From Microbacterium sp. JZ31 (GTDB lineage: Bacteria > Actinomycetota > Actinomycetes > Actinomycetales > Microbacteriaceae), in NCBI RefSeq assembly GCF_016805985.1, contig NZ_CP017661.1:3130419-3194418 (forward strand): a DNA stretch of 64,000 bases, read 5' to 3'. The notes beneath the pieces are model-generated. The model was not told the DNA's origin. It made no database searches and saw nothing but the letters and a program-made list of their open reading frames with translations. The translations under genes and the position numbers were made by a program. Positions 8,668 through 20,206 of this stretch are shown here, piece after piece; the stretch's first letter is position 1, and each line of letters begins with the position of its first letter.

Positions 8668-8857
8668 GGTGTTACTACGACTAAGAGATCACTTCTCTTC
8701 ACAGGGACTCCGATCACCGTGACCGGCGAAATGCGTGGAATCACGTCGAATCCGACGTGGGCACTAGCATGGGAGGCCCACGGGCGCCGAGGTCCGTGAC
8801 GTGTTGTCCGCGGAACCCGGGGCGGCACCGCAGTGTGTGATTCGAGGGGAAGCACAA

Positions 8858-10000
8858 GTGAAGTTCCACGTGAACCGCGACGTGTTCAGCGAGGCCGTGT
8901 CGTTCGTCGTCAAGCTGCTGCCCCAGCGCAATCCCCAGCCGATCCTGGCCGGCGTGCTGATCGAGGCCACCGAGGACGGCGCGCTCGCGCTGTCGGCGTT
9001 CGACTACGAGGCGTCGGCGCGTACGACGATCGAGGCGACCGTCGACGAGCCCGGCACGATCCTGGTCCACGGTCGTCTGCTGTCGGACATCGCCAGCCGC
9101 CTGCCCAATGCGCCCATCCAGATGGCGACGGAGGAAGACGGCAACATCGCGCTCACCTGCGGCTCGGCGCGGTTCGCGCTGGCCTCGATGCCCGTCGAGG
9201 AATACCCCGCGATCCCCGAGGTCACGGGCGAGTCGGGACTCGTGCCGGCGGACGACTTCGCGACCGCGATCTCGCAGGTGGCCTTCGCCGCGTCGCGCGA
9301 CGACGTGACGCCCGTGCTCACGGGTGTGCAGCTCGAGGTGACCGGTCAGCAGCTCAGCCTCGTCGCGACCGACCGCTACCGCGTGGCGCTGCGCGACATC
9401 GACTGGGACGGTGGGCAGCAGGAGGCTCACGCGCTCGTGCCGGCGCGCACGCTGCAGGAGGTCGGCAAGACGTTCTCGCACGGCGGCAACATCTCGATCG
9501 CGTTCTCGGGATCGGGCGACCGCGAGATCATCGCGTTCACGGCCGGCAACAAGACCGTCACGTCGCTGCTGATCAAGGGCAACTTCCCGCCCGTCCGTCG
9601 CCTGTTCCCCGAGCAGACCGATCACTACGCGGTGGTCAGCACTGCCGACCTCACCGAGGCCGTCCGTCGTGTGGCCCTCGTGCTCGACCGGTCGGCGCCG
9701 CTGCGCTTCACGTTCTCGACGTCGTCCGTGACCATGGACGCCTCGGGCGGCGAGCAGGCACGCGCGTCCGAGTCGGTCGACGCCCACCTGCAGGGCGAGG
9801 ACGTCACGCTCGGACTGAACCCGCAGTACCTGCTCGAGTCGCTCGCTGCCGTCCGCAGCGAGTTCGTGCGGATCACGTTCACCTCGAGCGACAACGCCAA
9901 CAAGCTCAGCCCCGTGCTGATCACCAGCCAGACCTCCGTCGAGCAGGCGGGCAACGACTCGTTCAAGTACCTGCTGCAGCCCAACCTGCTGCTGCGGTAA
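8858..10000 (+). CDS. dnaN: DNA polymerase III beta subunit (sliding clamp)
   Basis: The 380-residue beta clamp encircles DNA and tethers the polymerase. I chose GTG 8858 (VKFHVNRDVFSEAV), which matches the family N-terminus and follows a GAGGGGA ribosome-binding site; the upstream ATG at 8801 would add non-family residues. Three clamp domains of about 120 residues are present, with FAASRDDVTPVLTGV and LVATDRYRVALRD in the middle domain. It ends YLLQPNLLLR. Downstream recF is 78 bases away. Confidence 0.97.
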   Translation: MKFHVNRDVFSEAVSFVVKLLPQRNPQPILAGVLIEATEDGALALSAFDYEASARTTIEATVDEPGTILVHGRLLSDIASRLPNAPIQMATEEDGNIALTCGSARFALASMPVEEYPAIPEVTGESGLVPADDFATAISQVAFAASRDDVTPVLTGVQLEVTGQQLSLVATDRYRVALRDIDWDGGQQEAHALVPARTLQEVGKTFSHGGNISIAFSGSGDREIIAFTAGNKTVTSLLIKGNFPPVRRLFPEQTDHYAVVSTADLTEAVRRVALVLDRSAPLRFTFSTSSVTMDASGGEQARASESVDAHLQGEDVTLGLNPQYLLESLAAVRSEFVRITFTSSDNANKLSPVLITSQTSVEQAGNDSFKYLLQPNLLLR

Positions 10001-10078
10001 TCATCCGGCGGCGACCGTCGACCGGTCGCTCTGCTCGACGCCCGGGGCGTTGACAGTGCCGCTCGTTAGGCTCGAACA

Positions 10079-11260
10079 ATGATCGTGGAGCACCTGAGCC
10101 TGAAGGACTTCCGCAACTACGCGGAAGCCGAGCTCGCGCTCCGCCCCGGGCCGAATGTGCTCGTCGGACGCAACGGCCAGGGGAAGACGAACCTCGCCGA
10201 GGCGATCGCCTACCTCGCCACGCTCGGCTCCCACCGCGTCTCCGCGGATGCGCCCCTCGTCCGCGAGGGCTGCGACGCCGCATTCGTGCGGGCCCGGCTC
10301 GCGCACGGCGAGCGGCGCGTGACGCTCGAGCTGCAGCTCAACAAGCAGGGCTCGAACAAGGCGCGCATCGGCGGGTCCCCCGTGCGCACGAACGAGCTGC
10401 CGCGGTACGCGCAGGTGGTGCTGTTCGCTCCCGAGGACCTGCAGATCGTGCGCGGCGACCCGTCGTCGCGCCGCCGGTTCGCCGACCAGCTGCTGATCCA
10501 GCGCACGCCGCGGATGTCTGCGGTGCTGGCCGACTACGACCGGACTCTCCGTCAGCGCACCGCGCTGCTGAAGTCCGCGCGGGCGCGCGGCCTCAAGGCC
10601 GCGCAGCTGCCGACCCTCGACGTGTGGGACGACAAGCTCGTCGCCCTGGGATCCGAGATCATCGACGCGCGCACGCGACTCGCGCAGGATCTGAGCGCTC
10701 CCGTCTCGGCGGCGTATGCCGCGATCGCGGGAGAGGACCACCGGCCGCAGCTCGAGTGGGCGCTGTCGGTGCGCGGCGGCGATCCCGAGGAGGGCGACGA
10801 CCATCAGGAGGCGGGCGCGGGAGCGACGGCCGAGCTGTTCCGGGCGGCACTCGCCGACAAGCGCGCGGCCGAGCTCGATCGCGGGCTCACGCTCGTCGGG
10901 CCGCATCGCGACGACCTCGTCCTGCGGGTGCGGGGTCTTCCCGTGAAGGGGTACGCCTCGCACGGCGAGTCGTGGTCGGTCGCGCTCGCGTTGCGGCTCG
11001 CATCCGCCGAGCTGCTGCGCGCGGAGTCGCCCGGTGGCGATCCGGTGCTGATCCTCGACGATGTCTTCGCCGAGCTCGACGCCGACCGTCGCGCCCGCCT
11101 CGCCGGCGTGGTCGCCGACTACGAGCAGGTCGTCGTGACGGCCGCGGTGGCGAACGACGTGCCCGAGGCGCTGCGCGCCAATGCGGTGCGCATCGAGGGC
11201 GGCCGCGTCCTGGGCCCCCTGAGCGAGCATCCGCTCGTCCCGGCGGGAGGCGAGGCGTGA
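10079..11260 (+). CDS. recF: DNA replication and repair protein RecF
   Basis: 393 residues. The N-terminus has IVEHLSLKDFRNYAEAEL and Walker A VGRNGQGKTNLAEA. The C-terminal part has the ABC-type signature region SWSVALALRLASAELL and Walker B PVLILDDVFAELD. RecF is an SMC-like ATPase that loads RecA at gaps. Its stop overlaps the GTG of the next gene (GTGA). Confidence 0.97.
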   Translation: MIVEHLSLKDFRNYAEAELALRPGPNVLVGRNGQGKTNLAEAIAYLATLGSHRVSADAPLVREGCDAAFVRARLAHGERRVTLELQLNKQGSNKARIGGSPVRTNELPRYAQVVLFAPEDLQIVRGDPSSRRRFADQLLIQRTPRMSAVLADYDRTLRQRTALLKSARARGLKAAQLPTLDVWDDKLVALGSEIIDARTRLAQDLSAPVSAAYAAIAGEDHRPQLEWALSVRGGDPEEGDDHQEAGAGATAELFRAALADKRAAELDRGLTLVGPHRDDLVLRVRGLPVKGYASHGESWSVALALRLASAELLRAESPGGDPVLILDDVFAELDADRRARLAGVVADYEQVVVTAAVANDVPEALRANAVRIEGGRVLGPLSEHPLVPAGGEA

Positions 11261-11745
11261 CCGGCGACGAGATCCCCGAGACCATTTCGACCTACCTGCG
11301 GCTGCGCGGGCTCGAGCCGAGCCGCCGGGCGCAGTGGCGCAACAAGAAGCGCCGCTCCGAGGACGACGAGAACCAGCCGTTCACGCCGGGGCGCGATCCC
11401 GGCTCGCTCGGCGACGCGCTCGACAAGCTCACCACCGCGCACGGATGGGCGCCGCAGCTGGCCCGCGAGGACCTCGTGCGCCAGTGGGAGGACGTGGCGG
11501 GCGCCGAGACGGCGCAGCATGCGAGCCCGGTGTCCCTCACGGACGGCATGCTCACGATCCAGTGCGACTCGACCGCCTGGGCCAAGAACCTGTCGTACAT
11601 GCGCGCCCAGATCCTCACGCAGATCGTCACGCGGTACCCGGAGGCGGGCGTGTCGTCGGTGCGCTTCGTGGGGCCGGACGTCCCCACCTGGAAATGGGGT
11701 CGCAGATCGATTCCAGGGCGTGGCCCGCGCGATACCTACGGCTAG
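11257..11745 (+). CDS. dciA: DUF721 protein (DciA-like helicase loader)
   Basis: 162 residues from a GTG that overlaps the recF stop. The N-terminal part is basic and probably disordered (RRAQWRNKKRR). The DUF721/KH-like core includes LVRQWEDVAGAETAQHASPV and LTIQCDSTAWAKNLSYM. DciA proteins load or stimulate DnaB in bacteria lacking DnaC, which fits its place in the dnaA-gyrB cluster. The helicase-loader role here rests on family knowledge. Confidence 0.85.
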   Translation: MTGDEIPETISTYLRLRGLEPSRRAQWRNKKRRSEDDENQPFTPGRDPGSLGDALDKLTTAHGWAPQLAREDLVRQWEDVAGAETAQHASPVSLTDGMLTIQCDSTAWAKNLSYMRAQILTQIVTRYPEAGVSSVRFVGPDVPTWKWGRRSIPGRGPRDTYG

Positions 11746-11750
11746 CCCAC

Positions 11751-11775
11751 GATCCGGGGTCACCCGATCCTTTTT
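11751..11775 (+). terminator. Intrinsic terminator after dciA
   Basis: GATCCGGG/CCCGATC stem with one bulged base, then TTTTT at 11771-11775. Separates the dnaN-recF-dciA transcript from gyrB. Confidence 0.75.
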
Positions 11776-11825
11776 CGTGCGTCTGCGGGCCTGTCACGGG
11801 CAGTCGGATCGCTCCCGCTTGATAG

Positions 11826-13925
<2,100 letters not shown>

Positions 13926-13952
13926 CTCGTCGCGCTCTGCTCCCACGACCCG

Positions 13953-13991
13953 GTCGTTGAGCGAGCGAGCGAAGCGAGCGAGTCGAAACGG
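13953..13991 (+). repeat. Intergenic repeat between gyrB and gyrA
   Basis: The stretch reads as short GAGC/GAAGCGAG-type units and ends GAGTCGAAACGG. The same wording (CGTTGAGCGAGCGAAGCGAG, then TCGAAACGG) recurs at 60940-60970. It appears to be a dispersed intergenic repeat. Confidence 0.7.
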
Positions 13992-14020
13992 TCCAGACGA
14001 ACCACGGGATAGAGAACAAG

Positions 14021-16591
14021 ATGACTGACGACAACGACGAGCAGCGCCCCGACATCACGGCGTCGCACAACCACGGCCGGATCGACCAGGTCGACCTGCA
14101 GTCGGAGATGCAGCGCAGCTATCTCGACTACGCGATGAGCGTGATCGTCGGGCGCGCGCTGCCCGACGTGCGCGACGGTCTCAAGCCCGTCCACCGCCGC
14201 GTCGTGTACGCGATGTACGACGGCGGCTACCGTCCCGACAAGAAGTTCTCGAAGTGCGCCCGCGTCGTGGGCGAGGTCATGGGTCAGTACCACCCGCACG
14301 GCGACTCGGCGATCTACGACGCCCTCGTCCGCCTCGTGCAGCCGTGGTCCCTGCGCTACCCGCTCGCACAGGGACAGGGCAACTTCGGCTCGCCGGGCAA
14401 CCAGGGCGCCGCGGCCCCGCGGTACACCGAGACCAAGATGGCCGCGCTCGCGCTCGAGATGGTGCGCGACATCGAGCAGGACACGGTCGACTTCCACGAC
14501 AACTACGACGGCGAGACGCAGGAGCCGGCGGTCCTGCCGGCGCGGTTCCCCAACCTCCTCGTCAACGGATCGGTCGGCATCGCGGTCGGCATGGCCACGA
14601 ACATCCCGCCGCACAACCTGCGCGAGGTGGCCGACGGCGCGCTGTTCGCGCTCGAGAACCCCGGCCTGCCGCGCGAGGAGCTGCTCGAGGGCCTGATGCA
14701 GCGCATCCCCGGCCCGGACTTCCCGACCGGCGCGCAGATCCTCGGCACCAAGGGCATCCACGAGGCCTACCGCACGGGTCGCGGGTCCGTCACGATGCGC
14801 GCCGTGGTCGAGATCGAGGAGATCCAGGGCCGCACGTGCCTCGTGATCACCGAGCTGCCCTACCAGGTCAACCCCGACAACCTCGCCGTCAAGATCGGCG
14901 AGCTCGCGCGCGAGGGCAAGGTCACGGGCATCGCCGACATCCGCGACGAGACCTCCGGCCGCACCGGCCAGCGTCTCGTGGTCGTGCTCAAGCGCGACGC
15001 GGTCGCGAAGGTCGTGCTGAACAACCTGTACAAGCACACCGAGCTGCAGACCAACTTCGGGGCGAACATGCTCGCCATCGTCGACGGCGTGCCGCGCACG
15101 CTCTCGCTCGACGGCTTCATCGGGTACTGGATCGCCCACCAGCTCGACGTCATCGTGCGCCGCACCAAGTTCCGCCTCCGCAAGGCGGAGGAGCGCATGC
15201 ACATCCTGCGCGGCTACCTCGCGGCGCTGGACGCACTCGACGAGGTCATCGCGCTGATCCGCCGCTCGCCCACGGTCGACGAGGCGCGCGAGGGTCTGAA
15301 GGACCTGCTGAAGATCGACGAGATCCAGGCCGACGCCATCCTGTCGATGCAGCTGCGCCGCCTGGCCGCGCTCGAGCGTCAGAAGATCATCGACGAGGCG
15401 GCCGAGCTCGAGGCGCAGATCGAGGACTACAAGGCGATCATCGCCGACGAGTCCCGCCAGCGCGCCATCGTGCGCGAGGAGCTCACCGACATCGTGTCGC
15501 GCTTCGGCGACGAGCGGCGCACGCACATCCTGCACGGCTTCGACGGCGACGTCTCCATGGAGGACCTCATCGCCGAGGAGGACATGGTCGTCACGGTCAC
15601 GCGCGAGGGCTACGTCAAGCGCACCCGCAGCGACAACTACCGGTCGCAGCGCCGCGGCGGCAAGGGCGTGCGCGGCGCGCAGCTGCGCGCGGACGACGTG
15701 GTCGAGCACTTCTTCGTCACGACCACGCACCACTGGCTGCTGTTCTTCACGACCAAGGGACGCGTCTACCGCACGAAGACGTACGAGCTGCCCGAGGCCG
15801 GACGCGACGCGAAGGGCATGCACGTCGCGAACCTGCTCGCCCTGCAGCCGGATGAGCAGATCGCGCAGATCATCGAGCTCAAGGACTACGAGGCGGCCGA
15901 GAACCTGGTGCTCGTCACGCGCGCGGGACTCGTGAAGAAGACGCGTCTCGCCGAGTACGACTCGAACCGCCAGGGCGGCATCATCGCGATCAAGCTGCGC
16001 GAGGACGACGAGCTGATCAGCGCGCTGCTCGTCGACTCGTCCGACGACATCCTGCTGATCAGCCGCGGCGGGCAGTCGCTGCGGTTCTCGGCGACCGATG
16101 AGGCGCTCCGGCCGCTCGGCCGCTCGACGAGCGGCGTCAAGGGCATGTCCTTCCGCGAGGACGACAGCCTGCTGTCGGCCTCGGTCGTGCGCGACGAGGG
16201 CTTCGTGTTCGTCGTGACGGAGGGCGGCTACGCCAAGCGCACCCGCGTCGACGAGTACAAGGTGCAGGGCCGCGGCGGCCTCGGCATCAAGGTCGCGAAG
16301 CTGTCGGACGAGCGGGGCGGCCTCGCCGGCGGCCTGATCGTCTCGGAGGACGACGAGGTCCTCGTGGTTCTCGCCAAGGGCAAGGTGGTACGCTCGGCCG
16401 TTGCCGAGGTCCCCGCCAAGGGCCGCGACACCATGGGCGTGCTGTTTGCGCGTCCGGACAAGGACGACCGCATCCTCGCCATCGCGCGCAACACCGAGCG
16501 CGCGGCGGTGGCCCTGGACGAGACCGACGGCGAGGCCGCGGTCGATGAGGCGCCCGAGACCGCGCCCGACACCCCCGGAGAGAACGCATGA
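14021..16591 (+). CDS. gyrA: DNA gyrase subunit A
   Basis: 856 residues. The catalytic tyrosine is Tyr135 in [10 protein letters not shown]. The quinolone-resistance-determining region reads [10 protein letters not shown], with Ser96 and Asp100 corresponding to E. coli Ser83 and Asp87, so it looks wild-type. The GyrA box QRRGGKG lies in the C-terminal beta-pinwheel, which wraps DNA. The acidic tail follows. The stop overlaps the ATG of the next gene. Confidence 0.98.
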   Translation: MTDDNDEQRPDITASHNHGRIDQVDLQSEMQRSYLDYAMSVIVGRALPDVRDGLKPVHRRVVYAMYDGGYRPDKKFSKCARVVGEVMGQYHPHGDSAIYDALVRLVQPWSLRYPLAQGQGNFGSPGNQGAAAPRYTETKMAALALEMVRDIEQDTVDFHDNYDGETQEPAVLPARFPNLLVNGSVGIAVGMATNIPPHNLREVADGALFALENPGLPREELLEGLMQRIPGPDFPTGAQILGTKGIHEAYRTGRGSVTMRAVVEIEEIQGRTCLVITELPYQVNPDNLAVKIGELAREGKVTGIADIRDETSGRTGQRLVVVLKRDAVAKVVLNNLYKHTELQTNFGANMLAIVDGVPRTLSLDGFIGYWIAHQLDVIVRRTKFRLRKAEERMHILRGYLAALDALDEVIALIRRSPTVDEAREGLKDLLKIDEIQADAILSMQLRRLAALERQKIIDEAAELEAQIEDYKAIIADESRQRAIVREELTDIVSRFGDERRTHILHGFDGDVSMEDLIAEEDMVVTVTREGYVKRTRSDNYRSQRRGGKGVRGAQLRADDVVEHFFVTTTHHWLLFFTTKGRVYRTKTYELPEAGRDAKGMHVANLLALQPDEQIAQIIELKDYEAAENLVLVTRAGLVKKTRLAEYDSNRQGGIIAIKLREDDELISALLVDSSDDILLISRGGQSLRFSATDEALRPLGRSTSGVKGMSFREDDSLLSASVVRDEGFVFVVTEGGYAKRTRVDEYKVQGRGGLGIKVAKLSDERGGLAGGLIVSEDDEVLVVLAKGKVVRSAVAEVPAKGRDTMGVLFARPDKDDRILAIARNTERAAVALDETDGEAAVDEAPETAPDTPGENA

Positions 16592-16992
16592 GCACGGTAG
16601 CCGACAAGCTCGCCAAGAAATCCACTCACAAGACCAACGCCAAGCAGGTGCGCCTGCGGCTGGTCTACGTCGACTTCTGGTCGGCCGTGAAGCTGTCGTT
16701 CCTCGCCGCGGTGGCGCTCGCGATCGTGACGATCGTGTCGTTCTTCCTCGTCTACATGGTCGTGCAGACGACGGGCCTGATCGCGCAGATGGACGAGTTC
16801 CTCGCCAGCTTCACGGACGGCAGCCTGTCGATCTCGCAGTTCATCGGTCTGCCGCAGGTGATGGCGTTCGCCACGATCGTCGCGATCCTGAACCTCGTGG
16901 TCGTCACGGTGCTCGGCGCGGTCGTCGCCGGCATCTACAACCTCGCGGTGAAGGTCACGGGCGGGCTGCTCGTCGGCTTCACCTCGAACTGA
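16588..16992 (+). CDS. DUF3566 transmembrane protein
   Basis: 134 residues. A basic cytoplasmic N-terminus ([20 protein letters not shown]) precedes two hydrophobic segments (about 35-58 and 88-115) separated by an outside loop. This is the DUF3566 family found directly after gyrA in actinobacteria, as here with an ATGA overlap. The function is not established; co-expression with gyrase is inferred from the overlap. Confidence 0.88.
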   Translation: MSTVADKLAKKSTHKTNAKQVRLRLVYVDFWSAVKLSFLAAVALAIVTIVSFFLVYMVVQTTGLIAQMDEFLASFTDGSLSISQFIGLPQVMAFATIVAILNLVVVTVLGAVVAGIYNLAVKVTGGLLVGFTSN

Positions 16993-17077
16993 CACTCGCG
17001 GGGACCGGCACCGATTCGCGAACGTCGAACGGATCGGGTAAAGTCTCTGAGGTTGAGGACGCGAGTCCGACACCTCT

Positions 17078-17154
17078 GGGGGTATAGCTCAGGCGGTTAG
17101 AGCGCTTCACTGATAATGAAGAGGTCCCAGGTTCAAGTCCTGGTACCCCCACCA
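17078..17154 (+). tRNA. tRNA-Ile (anticodon GAT)
   Basis: Acceptor GGGGGTA pairs with TACCCCC (17144-17150). The anticodon stem CTTCA/TGAAG encloses the loop CTGATAA with GAT. GGTTCAAGTCC forms the T-loop region. The 3' CCA is encoded (17152-17154). Confidence 0.97.
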
Positions 17155-17159
17155 TCGAA

Positions 17160-17184
17160 AGCCTTCGCACACGCGGAGGCTTTT
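17160..17184 (+). terminator. Terminator after tRNA-Ile
   Basis: AGCCTTCGC (17160-17168) pairs with GCGGAGGCT (17173-17181, one G-U), then TTTT. Confidence 0.8.
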
Positions 17185-17220
17185 CTGGTCTCCGGCTCCA
17201 GTCGACCGGGATCTTCCGCT

Positions 17221-17604
17221 TCAGTCCTCTTCGACGTCGCCCATGCGCGGCAGGCGACCGAGCTCGGCGTCCTCGTCGTCGAGCAGGATGAGCTCCTCGC
17301 CCTCGATGCGGGCCGCTTCGGGCCAGGGATCGATGGTCACGGTGCTGTCGGGACAGGCCATGAGCGTGCGGGCGACATCGTCGCCGAACTCGAAGCGGTC
17401 GCCGGAGAACTCGCCCGTGCCGAAGACGATGTTGCAGCCGTCGGATCCCGAGAAGCTGCCGTCCTCGGAGATCGCGACGTGCGCGCTCGGAGCCGGACCG
17501 CCCCACTCGCCGGCGAACGCCGAGCCGTCCGGCCCGGCGCACGCCGCGAGCAGGACGAGCGCGGAGGCGGCCAGGGAGGGGAGGGCGACGAGGCGGGTGC
17601 GCAT
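17221..17604 (-). CDS. Putative META-domain lipoprotein
   Basis: 127 residues from ATG 17604. A lipoprotein signal ends ALVLLAAC, with the lipidated Cys at residue 22. The mature part (WGG, VAISEDGSFSGSDGCNIVFG, LMACPDSTVTIDPW) resembles META/HslJ folds, with two Cys that could pair. The rest is acidic. It lies alone between two tRNA genes on the opposite strand. Function unknown; an envelope-exposed protein is the safe reading. Confidence 0.75.
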   Translation of the reverse strand: MRTRLVALPSLAASALVLLAACAGPDGSAFAGEWGGPAPSAHVAISEDGSFSGSDGCNIVFGTGEFSGDRFEFGDDVARTLMACPDSTVTIDPWPEAARIEGEELILLDDEDAELGRLPRMGDVEED

Positions 17605-17721
17605 GCTGGGATCATGGCACCGACATCCGCCAGGGGCAACGGATCCTGACAGCACGGCGAGAGGGCGCCCGCCCCGCCCATGTAAACTCTCCCGAGGGTC
17701 TCCCGGCGAGATCCGCCCTTC

Positions 17722-17794
17722 GGGGCCTTAGCTCAGTTGGTAGAGCGCCTGCTTTGCAAGCAGGATGTCAGGAGTTCGAATCTCCTAGGCTCCA
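17722..17794 (+). tRNA. tRNA-Ala (anticodon TGC)
   Basis: Acceptor GGGGCCT pairs with AGGCTCC. The anticodon stem CCTGC/GCAGG encloses TTTGCAA with TGC. GAGTTCGAATCTC forms the T-arm. CCA is not encoded beyond the discriminator A. Confidence 0.97.
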
Positions 17795-17802
17795 CAGCAG
17801 CA

Positions 17803-17838
17803 AGAGTCCCGTCACACCCTCCGGTGCAGCGGGACTCT
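17803..17838 (+). terminator. Terminator after tRNA-Ala
   Basis: AGAGTCCCG (17803-17811) pairs perfectly with CGGGACTCT (17830-17838), followed by a weak T-rich stretch. It also lies just past the 3' end of the IclR gene. Confidence 0.7.
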
Positions 17839-17870
17839 CGTCGTTTCCGGATGGACGAGGAGAGCTCGTT

Positions 17871-18644
17871 CTAGCGGACCGCCTCCGCGGCGGGCTTGCG
17901 GCCGCCCATGGTGGCGGTGAGATTGTCCGCGGCGTTGATCACCGCATCGACCATCGATTCGCACACCTCGCGGGGCATCCGGAGCGTCGGTCCCATCACC
18001 GTCATCGCTCCGACGAGCGCGCCATGCGAGTCGAACACGGGTGCCGCGAGCCCGGACGCGGCCTCCAGACGTTCGCCGACCGTGATGGCATAGCCGGCGG
18101 CACGCGTCTCCGCCACCGCGCGTCGCAGCTGGTCGGGGTCGGTGATGGTCGCGCCGGTCAGGGCGGGCAAGGGGGAGGAGGTGATCTCGTCCAGGAGCGC
18201 TTCGCTCCAGGCGAGGATGACCCGTCCCGAACTGCCCACATGCAGGGGCTGGATCTTGCCGACGTACATCTCCTGCTTCAGGCCGTGCGGCGTCTCGGCG
18301 ACCGCGATGCACACGCGCTTGCCCTGCTCGGCTCGGAAGAAGCACGCCGTCTCACCCAGCTCGTCCCGCAGCGCCTTGAGCTGCGGACTGAGGAGTTCGG
18401 CGAAGTCGCGGCTGCGTGCCGCCGGACCGGCCCAATACGCCAGGCGCGCCCCGATGCGGTACGCGTCGTCGATGCGCTCGAGGAAGCCGTACTCGACGAG
18501 GTTGGCGAGAAGGCGATGCGTGGTCGAGGTGGGCAGTCCGGTGGCCGCGCGGATGGCCGGCGCGGTGCGGGTCGGCTCGCTGAGCGTGAACGCATCCAGG
18601 ATCGCCGCGATCTTGCCGAGGACGAGCAGCGGCTGTTCATTCAT
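17871..18644 (-). CDS. IclR-family transcriptional regulator
   Basis: 257 residues. The N-terminal winged helix (about 5-65) includes TAPAIRAATGLPTSTTHRLL. The C-terminal IclR effector domain (about 80-245) includes QPLHVGSSGRVILAW and SGLAAPVFDSHGALVGAM. It is transcribed divergently from a permease/CoA-transferase/lyase operon, with 119 bases between, so it probably controls that operon and itself. The effector is likely an acid substrate of the pathway (inference). Confidence 0.92.
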   Translation of the reverse strand: MNEQPLLVLGKIAAILDAFTLSEPTRTAPAIRAATGLPTSTTHRLLANLVEYGFLERIDDAYRIGARLAYWAGPAARSRDFAELLSPQLKALRDELGETACFFRAEQGKRVCIAVAETPHGLKQEMYVGKIQPLHVGSSGRVILAWSEALLDEITSSPLPALTGATITDPDQLRRAVAETRAAGYAITVGERLEAASGLAAPVFDSHGALVGAMTVMGPTLRMPREVCESMVDAVINAADNLTATMGGRKPAAEAVR

Positions 18645-18671
18645 GCGTCGATCCTAGGTTTCGTCGCCGAC

Positions 18672-18693
18672 TCCTGCTTCCCGAAGTGCAGGA
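18672..18693. promoter_or_regulatory. Candidate IclR operator
   Basis: Inverted repeat TCCTGC (18672-18677) and GCAGGA (18688-18693) with an inner CTTC/GAAG pair. It lies between the divergent IclR and permease genes. TACGAT at 18701-18706 could be the permease -10 box. Confidence 0.45.
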
Positions 18694-18763
18694 AAGTGCC
18701 TACGATGTGGGAAGCGCATCGAGGCGCGACGCGCAACGATGCGCGCAGAGGAGAGGAGACGAT

Positions 18764-20206
18764 ATGCCCGAGTGGTACACGCTCGCGGTCGTCGGCGCGG
18801 TGATCGTCGTCGTCGTCATCGTCATCGTGAAGTTCCGGATCAACCCGGTGATCGCGCTCGGTCTCGGCGCTGCCGCGATCGGCCTGCTGACGGGTCTCGG
18901 CCCCGTCGACACCGTCACCGTCATGACCCAGGGCTTCGGCGACGTGATGATGGAGGCGGGTCTCCTCATCGCGTGGGGAGTGCTGATCGGCGCGATGCTC
19001 AACGAGATGGGCGCGATCACGCGGCTCGTCGAGTCGCTCATGCGCACGTTCGGCAGGCGAGGCATCCCGTACGCGTTGGGGCTCTCGCTGGGCACCTACC
19101 TGCAGACCATCTTCATCGACGTGATGATCGTCATCGCCGCGCCGCTCGCTCGCCGCATCGCCCCGCGCCTCGGGAAGACGGGCACCGGCATCATCGGCGT
19201 CACCTTCGCCGTCTCGCTCGAGATCGGCATCGTCCTGATGGTCCCCGGATTCGCGGCGGTCGCGCTCGCCGGCCTCCTCGGGGTGCCGCTGGGCGTCATG
19301 CTGCTCTGCGGCCTCGCCGTCGTCGTGCCCACGATCATCCTGTCGATCCTCCTCATGAGCATCGTGCTCCGGATGGGCTTCTGGAAGCCAGAGACGGACG
19401 AGCAGACCGTCGTGCGCGACGAGGAGGAATCGATCACCGCGCCGCCCGCGGTCGAGACCGCCGGGCCCCAGGTCGATCGGACGCGGACCGGCACCGTGCG
19501 CACCAGCCTCGGCGGCGTGCCGCGCGGCAGCGGTCCGGCGCTCGCCGTCGCCGAGCGCCAGCGGCCCCTTCTGCTGCTCTTCGCGCCCATGCTCTCCGCG
19601 CTGCTCCTCATCGCCGCCCAGGCGGTGCTCACGGTCACCGAGACCGAGGTCCCCGTCATGCAGTTCCTCGGGTCGCCCGTGATCGCCCTGCTGCTGGCCG
19701 TCATCGCGACGGGTGTCATCGGACGCGCCACCGTGGGAACCAAGCGGATCGAGAAGTCGCTGGTGAAGGGTTTCCAGGATGGCGGCCAGATCTTCGTCCT
19801 CACCGGCATCGGCGGCTCGCTGGCCGCGGTCATCGCCGAGGGCGACCTCGGCGACGTCCTCCAGGGGTACTTCCAGGCGACGACCTTCGCTCCGCTCCTG
19901 GTCGTCTGGGCCATGGCGGCGGTGCTCCACGTCGCGGTCGGCTCCGTGACCCTCTCGGCGATCACCGCGGCCGGCATCATCGCCCCCGTCGCGGCGAGTC
20001 TCGGACTGCCTCCGGTGCTGATCGCGCTGGCAGCGGGAGCCGGTGCGCTGTTCTGCATCCACGTCACGTCGAACACCTTCTGGCTGCTGCAGACCTTCCT
20101 GGACCAGTCGGTGCGGGGCGCCCTCAAGACCGTCACCGTCGGCGTCTCGCTCGCGTCGGTCATCGCCCTCGGCATGACCCTGATCCTGGCGGTCTTCATC
20201 CGATGA
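18764..20206 (+). CDS. GntP-family carboxylate permease
   Basis: 480 residues with a dozen or so hydrophobic segments across the length. GntP/gluconate-permease features include KFRINPVIALGLGAAAIGLL near the start and LGTYLQTIFIDVMIVIAAPLA in the first half. GSVTLSAITAAGIIAPV lies in the second half. The family imports gluconate and other hydroxy acids with protons. A polar loop at about 205-260 separates the halves. ATG 18764 follows GGAGAGGAGA. The stop overlaps the CoA-transferase ATG. Confidence 0.88.
   Translation: MPEWYTLAVVGAVIVVVVIVIVKFRINPVIALGLGAAAIGLLTGLGPVDTVTVMTQGFGDVMMEAGLLIAWGVLIGAMLNEMGAITRLVESLMRTFGRRGIPYALGLSLGTYLQTIFIDVMIVIAAPLARRIAPRLGKTGTGIIGVTFAVSLEIGIVLMVPGFAAVALAGLLGVPLGVMLLCGLAVVVPTIILSILLMSIVLRMGFWKPETDEQTVVRDEEESITAPPAVETAGPQVDRTRTGTVRTSLGGVPRGSGPALAVAERQRPLLLLFAPMLSALLLIAAQAVLTVTETEVPVMQFLGSPVIALLLAVIATGVIGRATVGTKRIEKSLVKGFQDGGQIFVLTGIGGSLAAVIAEGDLGDVLQGYFQATTFAPLLVVWAMAAVLHVAVGSVTLSAITAAGIIAPVAASLGLPPVLIALAAGAGALFCIHVTSNTFWLLQTFLDQSVRGALKTVTVGVSLASVIALGMTLILAVFIR

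Larger units (their letters stand above)
8295..8857. other. oriC: Chromosomal replication origin oriC (dnaA-dnaN gap)
   Basis: 563 bases without a gene, in the canonical actinobacterial oriC place. Visible DnaA boxes: TGTGGATAA (8469-8477, reverse), TGGGGATAA (8480-8488, one mismatch, reverse), TTATCCACA (8650-8658, perfect), TTTTCCACA (8659-8667, one mismatch). Weaker ATCCACA-containing sites lie near 8531, 8593 and 8638. The least GC-rich stretches are 8450-8490 and 8655-8705, candidates for the unwinding element. Confidence 0.9.

Noticed and set aside
8862..8877. parS-like GTTCCACGTGAAC at the dnaN start
   Set aside because: Several mismatches to the 16-mer, and it lies in the conserved codons for KFHVNRD; most likely coincidence of coding sequence.
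14266..14320. Quinolone-resistance mutation in gyrA
   Set aside because: The region reads [10 protein letters not shown] with Ser and Asp at the usual positions, so no known resistance change is visible.
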